The notes under the pieces: generated by a model
The model's input: the letters and a program-made list of their open reading frames with translations, nothing else
Told to the model about the DNA's origin: nothing
Databases searched by the model: none
Assembly: GCF_001816145.1 (NCBI RefSeq)
Contig: NZ_MDZB01000098.1
Span: forward strand, 62,001-126,000
DNA: 64,000 nucleotides
Origin: Hymenobacter lapidarius
Lineage (GTDB): Bacteria; Bacteroidota; Bacteroidia; Cytophagales; Hymenobacteraceae
Direction: 5' to 3'
Translations under genes and position numbers: made by a program
In this document: one piece after another, positions 1-9,147 of the stretch
How the letters are laid out: each line of letters begins with the position of its first letter
Numbering within the stretch: position 1 is the stretch's first letter

Positions 1-80
1 AGGGGCTGAGTCTCGCTTTCTTGTTGTAGGGTCGGTTTTATTCTCAAATTCACTTCACCACCTCTTTTTTACTCTTTACA

Positions 81-1271
81 ATGGCTAAAGAAAATTTCGA
101 CCGGTCCAAGCCGCACGTAAACATTGGTACCATCGGCCACGTCGACCACGGCAAGACCACCCTGACCGCTGCTATCACGCAGGTGCTGGCCGGCAAGGGC
201 CTGGCCGAAAAGCGCGATTTCGGTTCGATTGATAACGCCCCCGAAGAAAAAGAGCGTGGTATCACCATCAACACCTCGCACGTAGAGTACTCGACGGTTA
301 ACCGTCACTACGCTCACGTTGACTGCCCCGGTCACGCCGACTATGTGAAGAACATGGTAACCGGTGCTGCTCAGATGGACGGTGCTATCCTCGTGGTAGC
401 GGCCACCGACGGCCCAATGCCCCAGACCCGTGAGCACATCCTGCTCGCTCGCCAGGTAGGTGTTCCTCAGCTGGTGGTGTTCATGAACAAAGTAGACATG
501 GTCGATGACCCCGAGCTCCTCGAGCTGGTGGAAATGGAAATCCGTGAGCTGCTCTCGTTCTACGACTTCGATGGCGACAACATTCCCGTTATTCAGGGTT
601 CGGCCCTCGGCGGCCTGAATGGCGACGCTGCTTGGGTGTCCAAAATCGAAGAATTGATGGACGCAGTTGATTCGTTCATTCCGATTCCTGCTCGTCTGAC
701 CGACCTGCCTTTCCTGATGCCTGTTGAGGACGTGTTCTCGATTACTGGCCGTGGCACTGTTGCTACCGGTCGTATCGAGCGCGGCATCATCAACTCGGGT
801 GAGCAAGTTGACATCCTGGGTATGGGCGCTGCTGCCGGCCTGAAGTCGACGGTTACGGGTGTGGAAATGTTCCGCAAAATCCTCGACCGTGGCGAAGCTG
901 GTGACAACGTAGGTCTGTTGCTCCGCGGTATTGAAAAAGAAGCCATCCGTCGCGGCATGGTTATCTGCAAGCCCGGTTCGGTAACGCCTCACCAGAAGTT
1001 CAAGGCGGAAGTCTACGTTCTCTCGAAAGAGGAAGGTGGCCGTCACACGCCGTTCTTCAACAACTACCGTCCGCAGTTCTACCTGCGTACCACCGACGTT
1101 ACCGGCATCATCACCCTCCCCGAGGGCGTTGAAATGGTAATGCCCGGCGACAACATCACCATCACCGTTGAGCTCATCAGCAAAGTGGCAATGGAGAAAG
1201 GCCTGCGTTTCGCTATCCGTGAGGGTGGCCGTACGGTAGGTGCCGGTCAGGTAACTGAAGTTCTCGACTAA
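81..1271 (+). CDS. tuf: Elongation factor Tu
   Basis: EF-Tu is the GTPase that brings aminoacyl-tRNA to the ribosomal A site. The 396-residue protein has the full family length. The G1 loop GHVDHGKT lies at residues 19-26, the G3 motif DCPGH at 81-85 and the G4 motif NKVD at 136-139; the C-terminal beta-barrel domains end in [10 protein letters not shown]. The ATG at 81 begins the expected [21 protein letters not shown] hairpin terminator follows at once, and tRNA-Trp and secE then start from their own promoter, so tuf belongs to a transcript that begins left of the window. Identification is certain. Confidence 0.99.
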   Translation: MAKENFDRSKPHVNIGTIGHVDHGKTTLTAAITQVLAGKGLAEKRDFGSIDNAPEEKERGITINTSHVEYSTVNRHYAHVDCPGHADYVKNMVTGAAQMDGAILVVAATDGPMPQTREHILLARQVGVPQLVVFMNKVDMVDDPELLELVEMEIRELLSFYDFDGDNIPVIQGSALGGLNGDAAWVSKIEELMDAVDSFIPIPARLTDLPFLMPVEDVFSITGRGTVATGRIERGIINSGEQVDILGMGAAAGLKSTVTGVEMFRKILDRGEAGDNVGLLLRGIEKEAIRRGMVICKPGSVTPHQKFKAEVYVLSKEEGGRHTPFFNNYRPQFYLRTTDVTGIITLPEGVEMVMPGDNITITVELISKVAMEKGLRFAIREGGRTVGAGQVTEVLD

Positions 1272-1292
1272 GCTTCGGCTTAATCAGTAAAC

Positions 1293-1328
1293 AAAGCCGC
1301 TCTCGAATACCTCGGGGGCGGCTTTTTT
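1293..1328 (+). terminator. Rho-independent terminator after tuf
   Basis: The stem aaagccgc / gcggcttt closes a loop of about 18 nt and runs into a T tract. It lies 22 nt after the tuf stop codon and separates tuf from the tRNA-Trp/secE transcript. Confidence 0.8.
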
Positions 1329-1351
1329 ACGCTGAAAACAGAAGGCCATAT

Positions 1352-1381
1352 TTGTTTTGTCCGCTGTTTCTCTTACCTTTG
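1352..1381 (+). promoter_or_regulatory. Promoter for tRNA-Trp-secE-nusG-rplK operon
   Basis: A TACCTTTG box at 1374-1381 matches the Bacteroidota -7 consensus TAnnTTTG, with TTG at 1352-1354 and a 19-nt spacer. The box continues into GCACTCCC, an extension also seen before rplC and upstream of rpsH. The tRNA starts about 40 nt downstream. Confidence 0.8.
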
Positions 1382-1422
1382 CACTCCCTTTGGCGAAATG
1401 CGCTTTGTGGGAATGCTAATAA

Positions 1423-1493
1423 ACGAGTGTGGTGCAGCGGTAGCATACGGGTCTCCAAAACCTTTGACGGGAGTTCGAATCTCTCCACTCGTG
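1423..1493 (+). tRNA. tRNA-Trp (anticodon CCA)
   Basis: A 7-bp acceptor stem (acgagtg with cactcgt) encloses a D arm (gtgc/gcat), an anticodon loop ctccaaa with anticodon CCA, and a T arm with the ttcgaat loop. The discriminator base is G, and the 3' CCA is not encoded. The anticodon stem contains a weak pair and one mismatch at its base. A tRNA-Trp immediately upstream of secE is a common bacterial arrangement. Confidence 0.93.
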
Positions 1494-1555
1494 CAATCTG
1501 GGTCAGTTGGCCCGCTCCATGTCGTTACCAGCGGCAACGCTGCTTTTTTCATCCA

Positions 1556-1750
1556 ATGGACAAACTGAGCAATTATTTCCGCACCACCATCGAAGAGATG
1601 CGCTATAACGTAACGTGGCCCTCTACGACGGAACTGCAAAAGAGCGCCGGCCTGGTTCTCATTGGTTCGCTCGTGTTTGCCGTGGTGGTAGGCGTCATGG
1701 ACATCAGCTTTGAGTCGGTACTTAAAGTGTTTTATAACTCATTTCGCTAA
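1556..1750 (+). CDS. secE: Preprotein translocase subunit SecE
   Basis: SecE is the small essential subunit that clamps SecY in the inner-membrane translocon. This is a 64-residue single-span form, usual in this phylum: an amphipathic N-terminal helix with EEMRYNVTWPSTTEL at about residues 13-27, then one hydrophobic segment at about 31-50. The frame stays open upstream to 1352, but that extension would run through tRNA-Trp, so the ATG at 1556 was chosen. nusG follows after 12 nt, the classic secE-nusG pair. Confidence 0.95.
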   Translation: MDKLSNYFRTTIEEMRYNVTWPSTTELQKSAGLVLIGSLVFAVVVGVMDISFESVLKVFYNSFR

Positions 1751-1762
1751 TCAGCAATCAAG

Positions 1763-2329
1763 ATGGGCGAACTGAAATGGTACGTGGTACGCTCCGTGAG
1801 CGGCCAGGAGAAAAAAGCCAAAAACTACCTCGAAACGGAGCTCGGCCGGCATAACCTGACCGAGTTGGTGCCGCAGGTACTGATTCCGGTAGAGAAAGTG
1901 TTTGAGATGCGCAACGGCAAGAAGCGTGTCCGCGAGCGGAACCTCTACCCCGGCTACATCATCATCCACGCCGACCTCGGCCACGGTGAAGTAGACCACA
2001 TCATCACCAGCACGCCCGGCGTGATTGGTTTTCTCGGTGACAAAGACAAGAAGGACGCGGCCAATAACAAGCCCGTGCCCCTGCATATCACTGAGGTGAA
2101 CCGCATTCTCGGCATTGTAGACGAAGCCGAGCAGCAGACCACCGCCACCCTCGACAAGCCCTACGTAGTGGGCGAACTCGTGAAAGTGGTAGATGGCCCG
2201 TTCAATGGCTTCTCCGGCAACGTAGACGAAGTATTTGAAGAGCGTAAGAAGCTCAACGTAGTCGTGAAAATCTTCGGCCGTTCGCAGCCGGTAGAACTCA
2301 GCTACACCCAAGTAGAAAAAGAGGTGTAA
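1763..2329 (+). CDS. nusG: Transcription termination/antitermination factor NusG
   Basis: NusG binds RNA polymerase through its NGN domain and ribosomal S10 or Rho through its KOW domain, coupling transcription and translation. In the 188-residue protein the NGN domain covers about 5-95 (WYVVRSVSGQEKKAK, then the NLYPGYIII strand). A charged linker of about 25 residues (DKDKKDAANNK) follows, and a KOW domain starts near 135 (GELVKVVDGPFNGFSG). It lies between secE and rplK in the standard order. The linker is longer than in E. coli. Confidence 0.98.
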   Translation: MGELKWYVVRSVSGQEKKAKNYLETELGRHNLTELVPQVLIPVEKVFEMRNGKKRVRERNLYPGYIIIHADLGHGEVDHIITSTPGVIGFLGDKDKKDAANNKPVPLHITEVNRILGIVDEAEQQTTATLDKPYVVGELVKVVDGPFNGFSGNVDEVFEERKKLNVVVKIFGRSQPVELSYTQVEKEV

Positions 2330-2450
2330 CCCTCTCTCGATTATACCACGCCGGCTAATTGCTCCGGGTCGGCGGGGCTTCCAACTAGGAGTTTATACAA
2401 ACTGAGGCAAGCACGAGTTACGACGTAGGAGCCACAGCCTATACAATCAA

Positions 2451-2894
2451 ATGGCCAAAGAAATCAGAGGTTATCTGCGCTTGCAGATAAAGGGAGGCTC
2501 AGCGAACCCATCGCCGCCGGTAGGACCTGCACTTGGTAGCAAAGGCTTGAACATCATGGAGTTTTGCAAGCAGTTCAACGCTCGCACCCAAGATAAAGCC
2601 GGCCAAGTTTGTCCTGTACTCATCACCATGTACACCGACAAGTCGTTCGACTTTGTGGTGAAGACGGCACCGGCTCCGGTGCTGCTCATGGAAGCTGCTA
2701 AGTTGACGAGCGGTTCGAAAGAGCCTAACCGGAACAAAGTAGGCTCCGTGACATGGGACCAGGTGCGCACCATCGCCGAAACCAAAATGGCTGACCTCAA
2801 CGCCTTCAAGGTGGAGTCGGCGATGAAGTCGGTAGCTGGTACGGCTCGCAGCATGGGTATTACCATCAAGGGCGACTCTCCTTTTGCTGAATAA
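2451..2894 (+). CDS. rplK: 50S ribosomal protein L11
   Basis: L11 forms the GTPase-associated centre on 23S rRNA with L10/L12 and is needed for stringent-response sensing. The protein has 147 residues, with the N-terminal signature [20 protein letters not shown] at about 14-33 and a C-terminal RNA-binding domain ending near [13 protein letters not shown] 121-nt leader follows nusG; it contains short GC-rich self-complementary stretches but no terminator. rplA follows 19 nt downstream. Confidence 0.99.
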   Translation: MAKEIRGYLRLQIKGGSANPSPPVGPALGSKGLNIMEFCKQFNARTQDKAGQVCPVLITMYTDKSFDFVVKTAPAPVLLMEAAKLTSGSKEPNRNKVGSVTWDQVRTIAETKMADLNAFKVESAMKSVAGTARSMGITIKGDSPFAE

Positions 2895-2913
2895 TTAAAA
2901 GGAAAAACGACAG

Positions 2914-3612
2914 ATGGCAAAAATCAGCAAAAAGCGCAAGGAATCCCTTGCCAAGCACGACCTCACGGAAGTGCGCAGCCTCCTGGAGGCTGCCAAAGTG
3001 GTGAAGGACATTACCTACACCAAATTCGACGCTTCGGTCGATATCGACGTTCGCCTTGGCGTGGACCCTCGCAAAGCGGACCAGATGGTTCGTGGCGTGG
3101 CCACCCTGCCCCACGGCACCGGCAAAACCGTTCGCGTTCTGGCGCTCGTGACTCCCGATAAGGAGGCCGAAGCGCTGGCCGCCGGTGCCGATTTCGTGGG
3201 TCTGGACGACTATATCTCGAAAATCGAGAAAGGTTGGACCGACATCGACGTCATCATCACCATGCCCGCCGTAATGGCTAAGGTAGGTCGCCTGGGCCGC
3301 GTGCTCGGCCCCCGTGGTCTGATGCCGAACCCGAAGTCTGGTACCGTTACGACCGACGTAGCAAAGGCTGTGCAGGAAGTGAAGGCTGGTAAAATCGACT
3401 TCAAAGTCGACAAAACCGGTATCATTCACTGCTCCGTTGGCAAAGTGTCATTTGATGAGAAGATGCTGGCCGAAAACGCCCTAGAAATTATCCAGACGTT
3501 GGGTCGCCTGAAGCCTTCTTCGTCGAAAGGCACCTACATCAAGAGCATCACGCTCAGCAGCACGATGTCGCCCGCCGTTCCGGTGGACAGTCAGGTAAAC
3601 TCCGCTAACTAA
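2914..3612 (+). CDS. rplA: 50S ribosomal protein L1
   Basis: L1 builds the mobile L1 stalk that handles exiting tRNA, and in many bacteria it represses its own operon. The 232-residue protein shows the family signature [20 protein letters not shown] at about 128-147. It lies directly between rplK and rplJ with spacings of 19 and 14 nt. No L1 operator-like structure could be identified with confidence in the rplK leader. Confidence 0.99.
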   Translation: MAKISKKRKESLAKHDLTEVRSLLEAAKVVKDITYTKFDASVDIDVRLGVDPRKADQMVRGVATLPHGTGKTVRVLALVTPDKEAEALAAGADFVGLDDYISKIEKGWTDIDVIITMPAVMAKVGRLGRVLGPRGLMPNPKSGTVTTDVAKAVQEVKAGKIDFKVDKTGIIHCSVGKVSFDEKMLAENALEIIQTLGRLKPSSSKGTYIKSITLSSTMSPAVPVDSQVNSAN

Positions 3613-3626
3613 TTAACCAACCAAAC

Positions 3627-4175
3627 ATGACCAGGGAAGAAAAACAAACCCTCGTGGATGAGTTGAGCGGAAAGATTCAATCGCACAACTCGTTCTACAT
3701 TGTCGATGCTTCGGTGATGTCGGTAGCGAAAATCAACGAGTTTCGTCGTCTGTGCTTCAACCGCGGGATGGAATACAAGGTGTACAAAAACACCTTTATC
3801 CGGAAAGCGCTGGACACCTTGGGCCACGATACCTCGGAGATGGATGCCGCGCTGAAAGGCCAGTCGGGCGTGTTGTTCTCGCAAGAGAACGGCTCGGCTC
3901 CTGCCAAACTGCTGCGCGACTTCTACAAATCGCAGGCTTACGGCCGCAACGTAACGCCCAAGCCCGTGCTGAAAGGCGCTTATGTGGATGCCAGCATCTA
4001 CATCGGTTCCGACCAGCTCGAAGGTCTCACGACCCTCAAAGGCAAGCAGGAACTGCTCGGTGAACTCATCGGCCTGCTGCAATCGCCTGCCAAGAATGTT
4101 ATTTCGGCTCTCCAGAGCGGTGGCAACAAACTGGCCGGTATCCTCAAAACCCTCAGCGAGAAAGAGGCTGCGTAG
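3627..4175 (+). CDS. rplJ: 50S ribosomal protein L10
   Basis: L10 is the stalk base protein that anchors the L7/L12 dimers through its C-terminal helix. It is 182 residues long, starting MTREEKQTLVDELSGKIQSH, with the rRNA-binding domain in the first two thirds and an alanine/lysine-rich helix at the end. The order rplK-rplA-rplJ-rplL is the universal one. Confidence 0.98.
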   Translation: MTREEKQTLVDELSGKIQSHNSFYIVDASVMSVAKINEFRRLCFNRGMEYKVYKNTFIRKALDTLGHDTSEMDAALKGQSGVLFSQENGSAPAKLLRDFYKSQAYGRNVTPKPVLKGAYVDASIYIGSDQLEGLTTLKGKQELLGELIGLLQSPAKNVISALQSGGNKLAGILKTLSEKEAA

Positions 4176-4238
4176 TCCGCTACTTTTTCGCACTCCAATC
4201 AAATTTTCAACAACACTTTTTTTTAACAATCTACAGAA

Positions 4239-4619
4239 ATGGCAGATTTGAAAGCATTCGCTGAGCAGCTCGTAAACCTGACGGTGAAAGAAGTAAACGA
4301 ATTGGCAACCATCCTGAAGGACGAGTACGGCATCGAGCCCGCTGCTGCTGCTCCCGTAATGATGGCCGGTGGTGGCGCTGCTGCTGCTGACGAGGCTCCC
4401 GAGGAAAAGACGTCGTTCGACGTTATCCTGAAGGCTGCCGGTGGTGCTAAGCTGGCTGTAGTTAAGCTGGTTAAGGACCTGACAGGCCTTGGCCTGAAGG
4501 AAGCCAAAGAGTTGGTTGACGGTGCTCCCAAGGCCGTGAAAGAAGGCGTAACCAAGGACGAGGCTGACTCGCTGAAGAAGCAGCTTGAGGAAGCTGGTGC
4601 TGAAGTAGAAGTTAAATAG
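4239..4619 (+). CDS. rplL: 50S ribosomal protein L7/L12
   Basis: L7/L12 is the flexible stalk protein that recruits translational GTPases. The 126-residue sequence has an N-terminal dimerisation helix, an alanine-rich hinge at about 29-52, and a C-terminal domain with [20 protein letters not shown]. The start is the ATG at 4239; frames of rplJ-side ORFs overlapping it are spurious. A terminator-like hairpin lies 45 nt after the stop. Confidence 0.99.
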   Translation: MADLKAFAEQLVNLTVKEVNELATILKDEYGIEPAAAAPVMMAGGGAAAADEAPEEKTSFDVILKAAGGAKLAVVKLVKDLTGLGLKEAKELVDGAPKAVKEGVTKDEADSLKKQLEEAGAEVEVK

Positions 4620-4663
4620 TTTCTGCTCCTGAAGCATCTCCGGACACGCTTCGAATAAGGATA

Positions 4664-4690
4664 GACCTGGCAACTTAGCCAGGTCTTTTC
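4664..4690 (+). terminator. Attenuator-like terminator between rplL and rpoB
   Basis: The stem agacctggc / gccaggtct with a 6-nt loop is followed by ttttcc. Placed between rplL and rpoB, it would give partial read-through and hence more ribosomal protein mRNA than polymerase mRNA, as known in other bacteria. A second hairpin follows at 4709-4735. Confidence 0.7.
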
Positions 4691-4708
4691 CTGTTTGTAG
4701 CGTGTCAA

Positions 4709-4735
4709 AAGCGCGAGCCAACCAGTTCGCGCTTC
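4709..4735 (+). terminator. Second hairpin in the rplL-rpoB gap
   Basis: The stem agcgcga / tcgcgct encloses a 10-nt loop and is followed by tcttt. It may be a weak second terminator or an RNA processing site in the rpoB leader. Confidence 0.4.
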
Positions 4736-4860
4736 TTTGCGTCAGCTAACTATACTGTTATCAGTTTGTTAAGGAGTGCGGGCCTGACCCGTGTTGTTGA
4801 CGGGCCGCCACCTTGGCCTCCTTTTTACGCTTCTGTGTCCATCTTTTAATCCCCATCGCA

Positions 4861-7800
4861 TTGGCTACACCGAAAGCAAAGACGGCCGCCCTGAAGAAAA
4901 CGGCCGCCGAGCGAATCAATTTCGCCAAGATTAAGAAGGTTATCGAGTACCCGGACTTTCTGGATGTGCAGGTTCGCTCGTTCCAGGAGTTCTTTCAGTT
5001 GGAAACCGCCGCTGAGCGTCGTTCTAACGAAGGATTGTTCAAAGTGTTCGCCGAGAACTTCCCAATTTCGGATTCGCGCGAAAACTTCGTACTGACCTTT
5101 ATCGACTATCACGTTGACCCACCGAAATACTCGGTCGACGAGTGCATCGACCGTGGTTTGACTTATTCAGTTCCGCTGAAAGCCAAGCTGCGCTTGGTTT
5201 GCAATGATAAGGACAACGAGGACTTCGAAACGATTGAGCAGGAGGTGTTCCTTGGGAACATCCCTTACATGACCGTGAAGGGTTCGTTTGTTATCAACGG
5301 GGCCGAGCGCGTTATCGTATCGCAGCTGCACCGCTCACCGGGCGTATTCTTCGCCCAGAGCAAGCACACGAACGGTACGAAGCTGTATTCGGCCCGCATT
5401 ATTCCGTTCAAAGGCTCGTGGATTGAATTTGCCACGGACGTGAACAACGTGATGTACGCATACATCGACCGGAAGAAGAAATTCCCGGTGACAACGCTGC
5501 TCCGCGCCATCGGCTATGGCACCGACAAAGACATTCTCGACTTGTTCGGTTTGTCAGAGGAAGTGAAGTCCGACAAGAAAAACCTCAAGAAAGCCGTTGG
5601 TCGCAAGCTGGCTGCCCGGGTGCTCCGCACTTGGACGGAAGACTTCGTGGACGAGGATACCGGCGAAGTGGTATCGATTGACCGCAACGAAGTGTTGCTG
5701 GAGCGCGATGCCACGATTGAGGAAGCCGATATCGAAGTGATTCTGGAGGCCGGCGCGAAGTCGGTTATTCTGCACCGCGAGAATGTGAACATTGCAGATT
5801 TCGCAATCATTTACAACACGCTGCAGAAGGACAACTCCAACTCGGAGAAGGAAGCCGTTGAGCAGATTTACCGCCAGCTCCGGAACACGGAGGCTCCCGA
5901 CGAAGAAACTGCCCGTGACATCATTCAAAAGCTGTTTTTCTCGGACAAGCGCTACGACCTCGGCGAGGTGGGCCGCTACCGGATTAACAAGAAGCTCCAG
6001 ATTGGCATGGACCAGGAGTCGCGGGTATTGACCAACCAGGACATCGTGCTGATTGTGAAGTACCTGATTGGCTTGAGCAACTCGAAGGCCATTGTCGATG
6101 ACATTGACCACTTGAGCAACCGTCGGGTGCGGACCGTGGGCGAGCAGCTTTACGCTCAGTTTGGCGTGGGTCTGGCCCGGATGGCGCGTACCATCAAGGA
6201 GCGCATGAACGTGCGTGACAACGAAGACTTCAAGCCGGTGGACCTGATTAACGCCCGGACTTTGTCGAGCGTTATTAACTCGTTCTTCGGTACGAACCAG
6301 CTGTCGCAGTTCATGGACCAAACCAACCCGCTGGCTGAGGTGACGCACAAGCGTCGCGTATCGGCACTCGGGCCGGGAGGTCTGTCGCGGGAGCGCGCTG
6401 GTTTCGAAGTACGTGACGTGCATTACACGCACTACGGTCGTCTTTGCACGATTGAAACGCCGGAAGGACCTAACATTGGTCTGATTTCGTCGCTGTGCGT
6501 GCACGCTCGCGTGAATGCCATGGGCTTCATCGAAACCCCTTACCGTGACGTGAAAGCGGGTAAGGTGGACATGAGCCCCAATGTGAAATTCCTGACGGCT
6601 GAGGAAGAGGACACCCACCACATCGCGCAGGCTAACTCCCTGTTGGATGAGGGCGGCAACCTGACCCAGGAGCTGGTGAAAGGCCGTTTTGAAGGTGACT
6701 TCCCCGTGGTGAATCCTTCGGAGTACTCCTACATGGACGTGGCCCCGAACCAGATTGTATCGGTGGCAGCTTCGCTGATTCCGTTCCTGGAGCACGACGA
6801 CGCCAACCGTGCGCTAATGGGCTCGAACATGCAGCGCCAGGCAGTGCCGTTGCTCCGCCCCGAGGCTCCGATTGTGGGCACGGGCCTGGAGGCGCGTATC
6901 GCTAGCGACTCGCGTACCCTGATTATGTCGGAAGGCGAAGGCGTGATTGACTACGTGGACGCCAACAAAATCGTGGTGAAGTACGACCTCACGGACGACG
7001 ACATCATGGTGAGCTTTGATGCCGAGCGCATCACCTATGACCTCATAAAGTTCCGTCGCACCAACCAGGACACCTGCCTCAACCTGACGCCGCTCGTGAA
7101 GCGCGGCGAGCGGGTGACCAAAGGCCAGGCCCTCTGTGAAGGTTATGGTACCAACAAGGGCGAACTCGCTCTGGGCCGCAACATGCAGGTGGCCTTCATG
7201 CCGTGGCAGGGCTACAACTTCGAGGATGCCATTGTCATCTCGGAGCGCGTGGTGCGCGACGACATCTTTACTTCAATTCACATTGAGGAGTTTGAATTGG
7301 AAGTGCGCGAGACCAAGCGCGGCGAAGAAGAGCTGACCTCGGAGATTCCGAACGTGAGCGAAGAAGCCGTGCGCAACCTTGACGACAACGGAATCATCCG
7401 CCTTGGTGCGGAGGTGAAGGAAGGTGACATCCTGATTGGCAAAATCACGCCGAAGGGCGAGACGGACCCCACGCCGGAGGAGAAGCTACTCCGCGCCATC
7501 TTCGGCGATAAGGCCGGCGATGTGAAGGATGCCTCGCTTAAGGCGCCGCCCTCTTTGCAGGGGGTGGTTATCGGCACCAAGCTCTTCTCGCGTCCTAAGA
7601 AAGACAAAAACCTCCGGGCCAAGTCGAAGAAGGAAGTGGAAGACCTGAAGGCGACTTACGCGCAGGAATTGCGCGGCGTGAAAGCCATTATGGTGGACAA
7701 GCTGGTGCAGCTGCTGGAAGGCAAGACGAGCCAGGGCATCAAGCACCGCTTCGGCGAGGAGATGATTGCCAAGGGCGTGAAGTTCAACCGCAAGAACATC

Positions 7801-8760
7801 AACGAGGGGATGTTCCCCGAGAAGAACCCTTACAAGGACGAAAGCAACTACGCCGTTCCGGAAGAAGTGAACCTGTTCAAGGACCTGATTCTGGAAGGCT
7901 GGACGGCCGATGCCCGCGTAAACGGCCTGGTGCTGGAGCTGGTGCGTAACTACGCCAAGCGCCGTAACACCATCACCGCGCGCTTCAAGCGTCAGCGCTT
8001 TACCCTGGAGGTGGGCGACGAGCTGCCCGCCGGCATCGTGCAGCTGGCCAAAGTGTACATCGCCAAGAAGCGCAAGTTGAAGGTGGGTGATAAAATGGCC
8101 GGCCGCCACGGTAACAAGGGTGTAGTAGCCCGCATCGTGCGCGATGAGGACATGCCCTTCCTGCCCGACGGCACGCCGATGGACATCGTGCTGAACCCGC
8201 TCGGGGTACCAAGCCGGATGAACATCGGTCAGATTTACGAAACCGTACTCGGCTGGGCCGGTCTGAAACTGGGTCGCACCTATGCTACGCCGATTTTCGA
8301 CGGTGCTACCGAAGACGAAGTGGCGCACGAGCTGACCGCGGCCAACCTGCCCGATTGGGGCCGGGCTTACCTGCACGATGGTCTGACGGGCGACCGTTTC
8401 GACCAGCCGGTAACCGTGGGCGTGATTTACATGCTCAAGCTCGGTCACCTGGTTGACGACAAGATGCACGCTCGTTCCATTGGGCCGTACTCGCTCATCA
8501 CGCAGCAGCCGCTGGGTGGTAAGGCGCAGTTTGGTGGCCAGCGCTTCGGCGAGATGGAGGTGTGGGCACTGGAGGCCTTCGGTGCTTCCAACGTGCTCCA
8601 GGAAATACTGACCGTGAAATCGGATGACGTGGTGGGCCGCGCCAAGGCGTACGAAGCCATTGTAAAAGGTGACGTTCTGCCCAAGCCGAACATCCCTGAG
8701 TCGTTCAACGTGCTGCTCCACGAATTGCGTGGTCTGGCACTGGAAATCACCTTGGAGTAG
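4861..8760 (+). CDS. rpoB: DNA-directed RNA polymerase subunit beta
   Basis: This is the beta subunit of core RNA polymerase. With the chosen start it is 1299 residues. The rifampicin region with [11 protein letters not shown] begins at residue 481 and is wild-type in appearance (D and H/R-rich segment [13 protein letters not shown]). The C-terminal clamp part with [20 protein letters not shown] is complete. The frame is open from 4813, but no ATG precedes the conserved N-terminus. A TTG at 4861, giving [17 protein letters not shown], fits the family best; the upstream TTG at 4813 would add a hydrophobic stretch foreign to beta. Confidence 0.97.
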   Translation: MATPKAKTAALKKTAAERINFAKIKKVIEYPDFLDVQVRSFQEFFQLETAAERRSNEGLFKVFAENFPISDSRENFVLTFIDYHVDPPKYSVDECIDRGLTYSVPLKAKLRLVCNDKDNEDFETIEQEVFLGNIPYMTVKGSFVINGAERVIVSQLHRSPGVFFAQSKHTNGTKLYSARIIPFKGSWIEFATDVNNVMYAYIDRKKKFPVTTLLRAIGYGTDKDILDLFGLSEEVKSDKKNLKKAVGRKLAARVLRTWTEDFVDEDTGEVVSIDRNEVLLERDATIEEADIEVILEAGAKSVILHRENVNIADFAIIYNTLQKDNSNSEKEAVEQIYRQLRNTEAPDEETARDIIQKLFFSDKRYDLGEVGRYRINKKLQIGMDQESRVLTNQDIVLIVKYLIGLSNSKAIVDDIDHLSNRRVRTVGEQLYAQFGVGLARMARTIKERMNVRDNEDFKPVDLINARTLSSVINSFFGTNQLSQFMDQTNPLAEVTHKRRVSALGPGGLSRERAGFEVRDVHYTHYGRLCTIETPEGPNIGLISSLCVHARVNAMGFIETPYRDVKAGKVDMSPNVKFLTAEEEDTHHIAQANSLLDEGGNLTQELVKGRFEGDFPVVNPSEYSYMDVAPNQIVSVAASLIPFLEHDDANRALMGSNMQRQAVPLLRPEAPIVGTGLEARIASDSRTLIMSEGEGVIDYVDANKIVVKYDLTDDDIMVSFDAERITYDLIKFRRTNQDTCLNLTPLVKRGERVTKGQALCEGYGTNKGELALGRNMQVAFMPWQGYNFEDAIVISERVVRDDIFTSIHIEEFELEVRETKRGEEELTSEIPNVSEEAVRNLDDNGIIRLGAEVKEGDILIGKITPKGETDPTPEEKLLRAIFGDKAGDVKDASLKAPPSLQGVVIGTKLFSRPKKDKNLRAKSKKEVEDLKATYAQELRGVKAIMVDKLVQLLEGKTSQGIKHRFGEEMIAKGVKFNRKNINEGMFPEKNPYKDESNYAVPEEVNLFKDLILEGWTADARVNGLVLELVRNYAKRRNTITARFKRQRFTLEVGDELPAGIVQLAKVYIAKKRKLKVGDKMAGRHGNKGVVARIVRDEDMPFLPDGTPMDIVLNPLGVPSRMNIGQIYETVLGWAGLKLGRTYATPIFDGATEDEVAHELTAANLPDWGRAYLHDGLTGDRFDQPVTVGVIYMLKLGHLVDDKMHARSIGPYSLITQQPLGGKAQFGGQRFGEMEVWALEAFGASNVLQEILTVKSDDVVGRAKAYEAIVKGDVLPKPNIPESFNVLLHELRGLALEITLE

Positions 8761-9147
8761 TATTAGCGCAGGTTGCTGGTGAGGCCGAAAGCTTCGCCAG
8801 CAATCTGCCGCTTATCTGTCGGCAGGCAACAGGAGGCACTGATTGAGCGACTCTGGTAACGAAAGATGAGAAAACGCTTCGGTGAAAGAGGAGTAGGGGC
8901 TGTTCCGAGATATGGTCAGTACAGCATCAACCCCCAGTGAATCCTAATCGAAGGCCTTCTTATCAGTCAGTTCTGCCGTCAGATTCAATAAATAGACCTT
9001 TTTGAAGTGTCTTTGCCCGACATACCTATCTGTTCCGCAAAGGCCCTTTTCTAAGTGTCAAACTGTTTGGAACTCTTGCATTCTTCTGGCGAAGAATAAG
9101 GCGTCAAACAGCTCAAAGCCAACAGCTACTAGCTTAACCCCAATCAA
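8761..9147 (+). other. rpoB-rpoC intergenic region with long hairpin
   Basis: This 387-nt gap is long for rpoBC. A 12-bp stem (gcaggttgctgg with ccagcaatctgc, one G-T pair) lies at about 8767-8811 right after the rpoB stop and has no T tract. No full TAnnTTTG box and no supported reading frame were found. It may hold an RNA processing site or leader; nothing else is visible. Confidence 0.4.

Noticed and set aside
1352..1555. N-terminal extension of secE
   Set aside because: The extension would pass through tRNA-Trp and its promoter; the conserved SecE sequence starts at ATG 1556.
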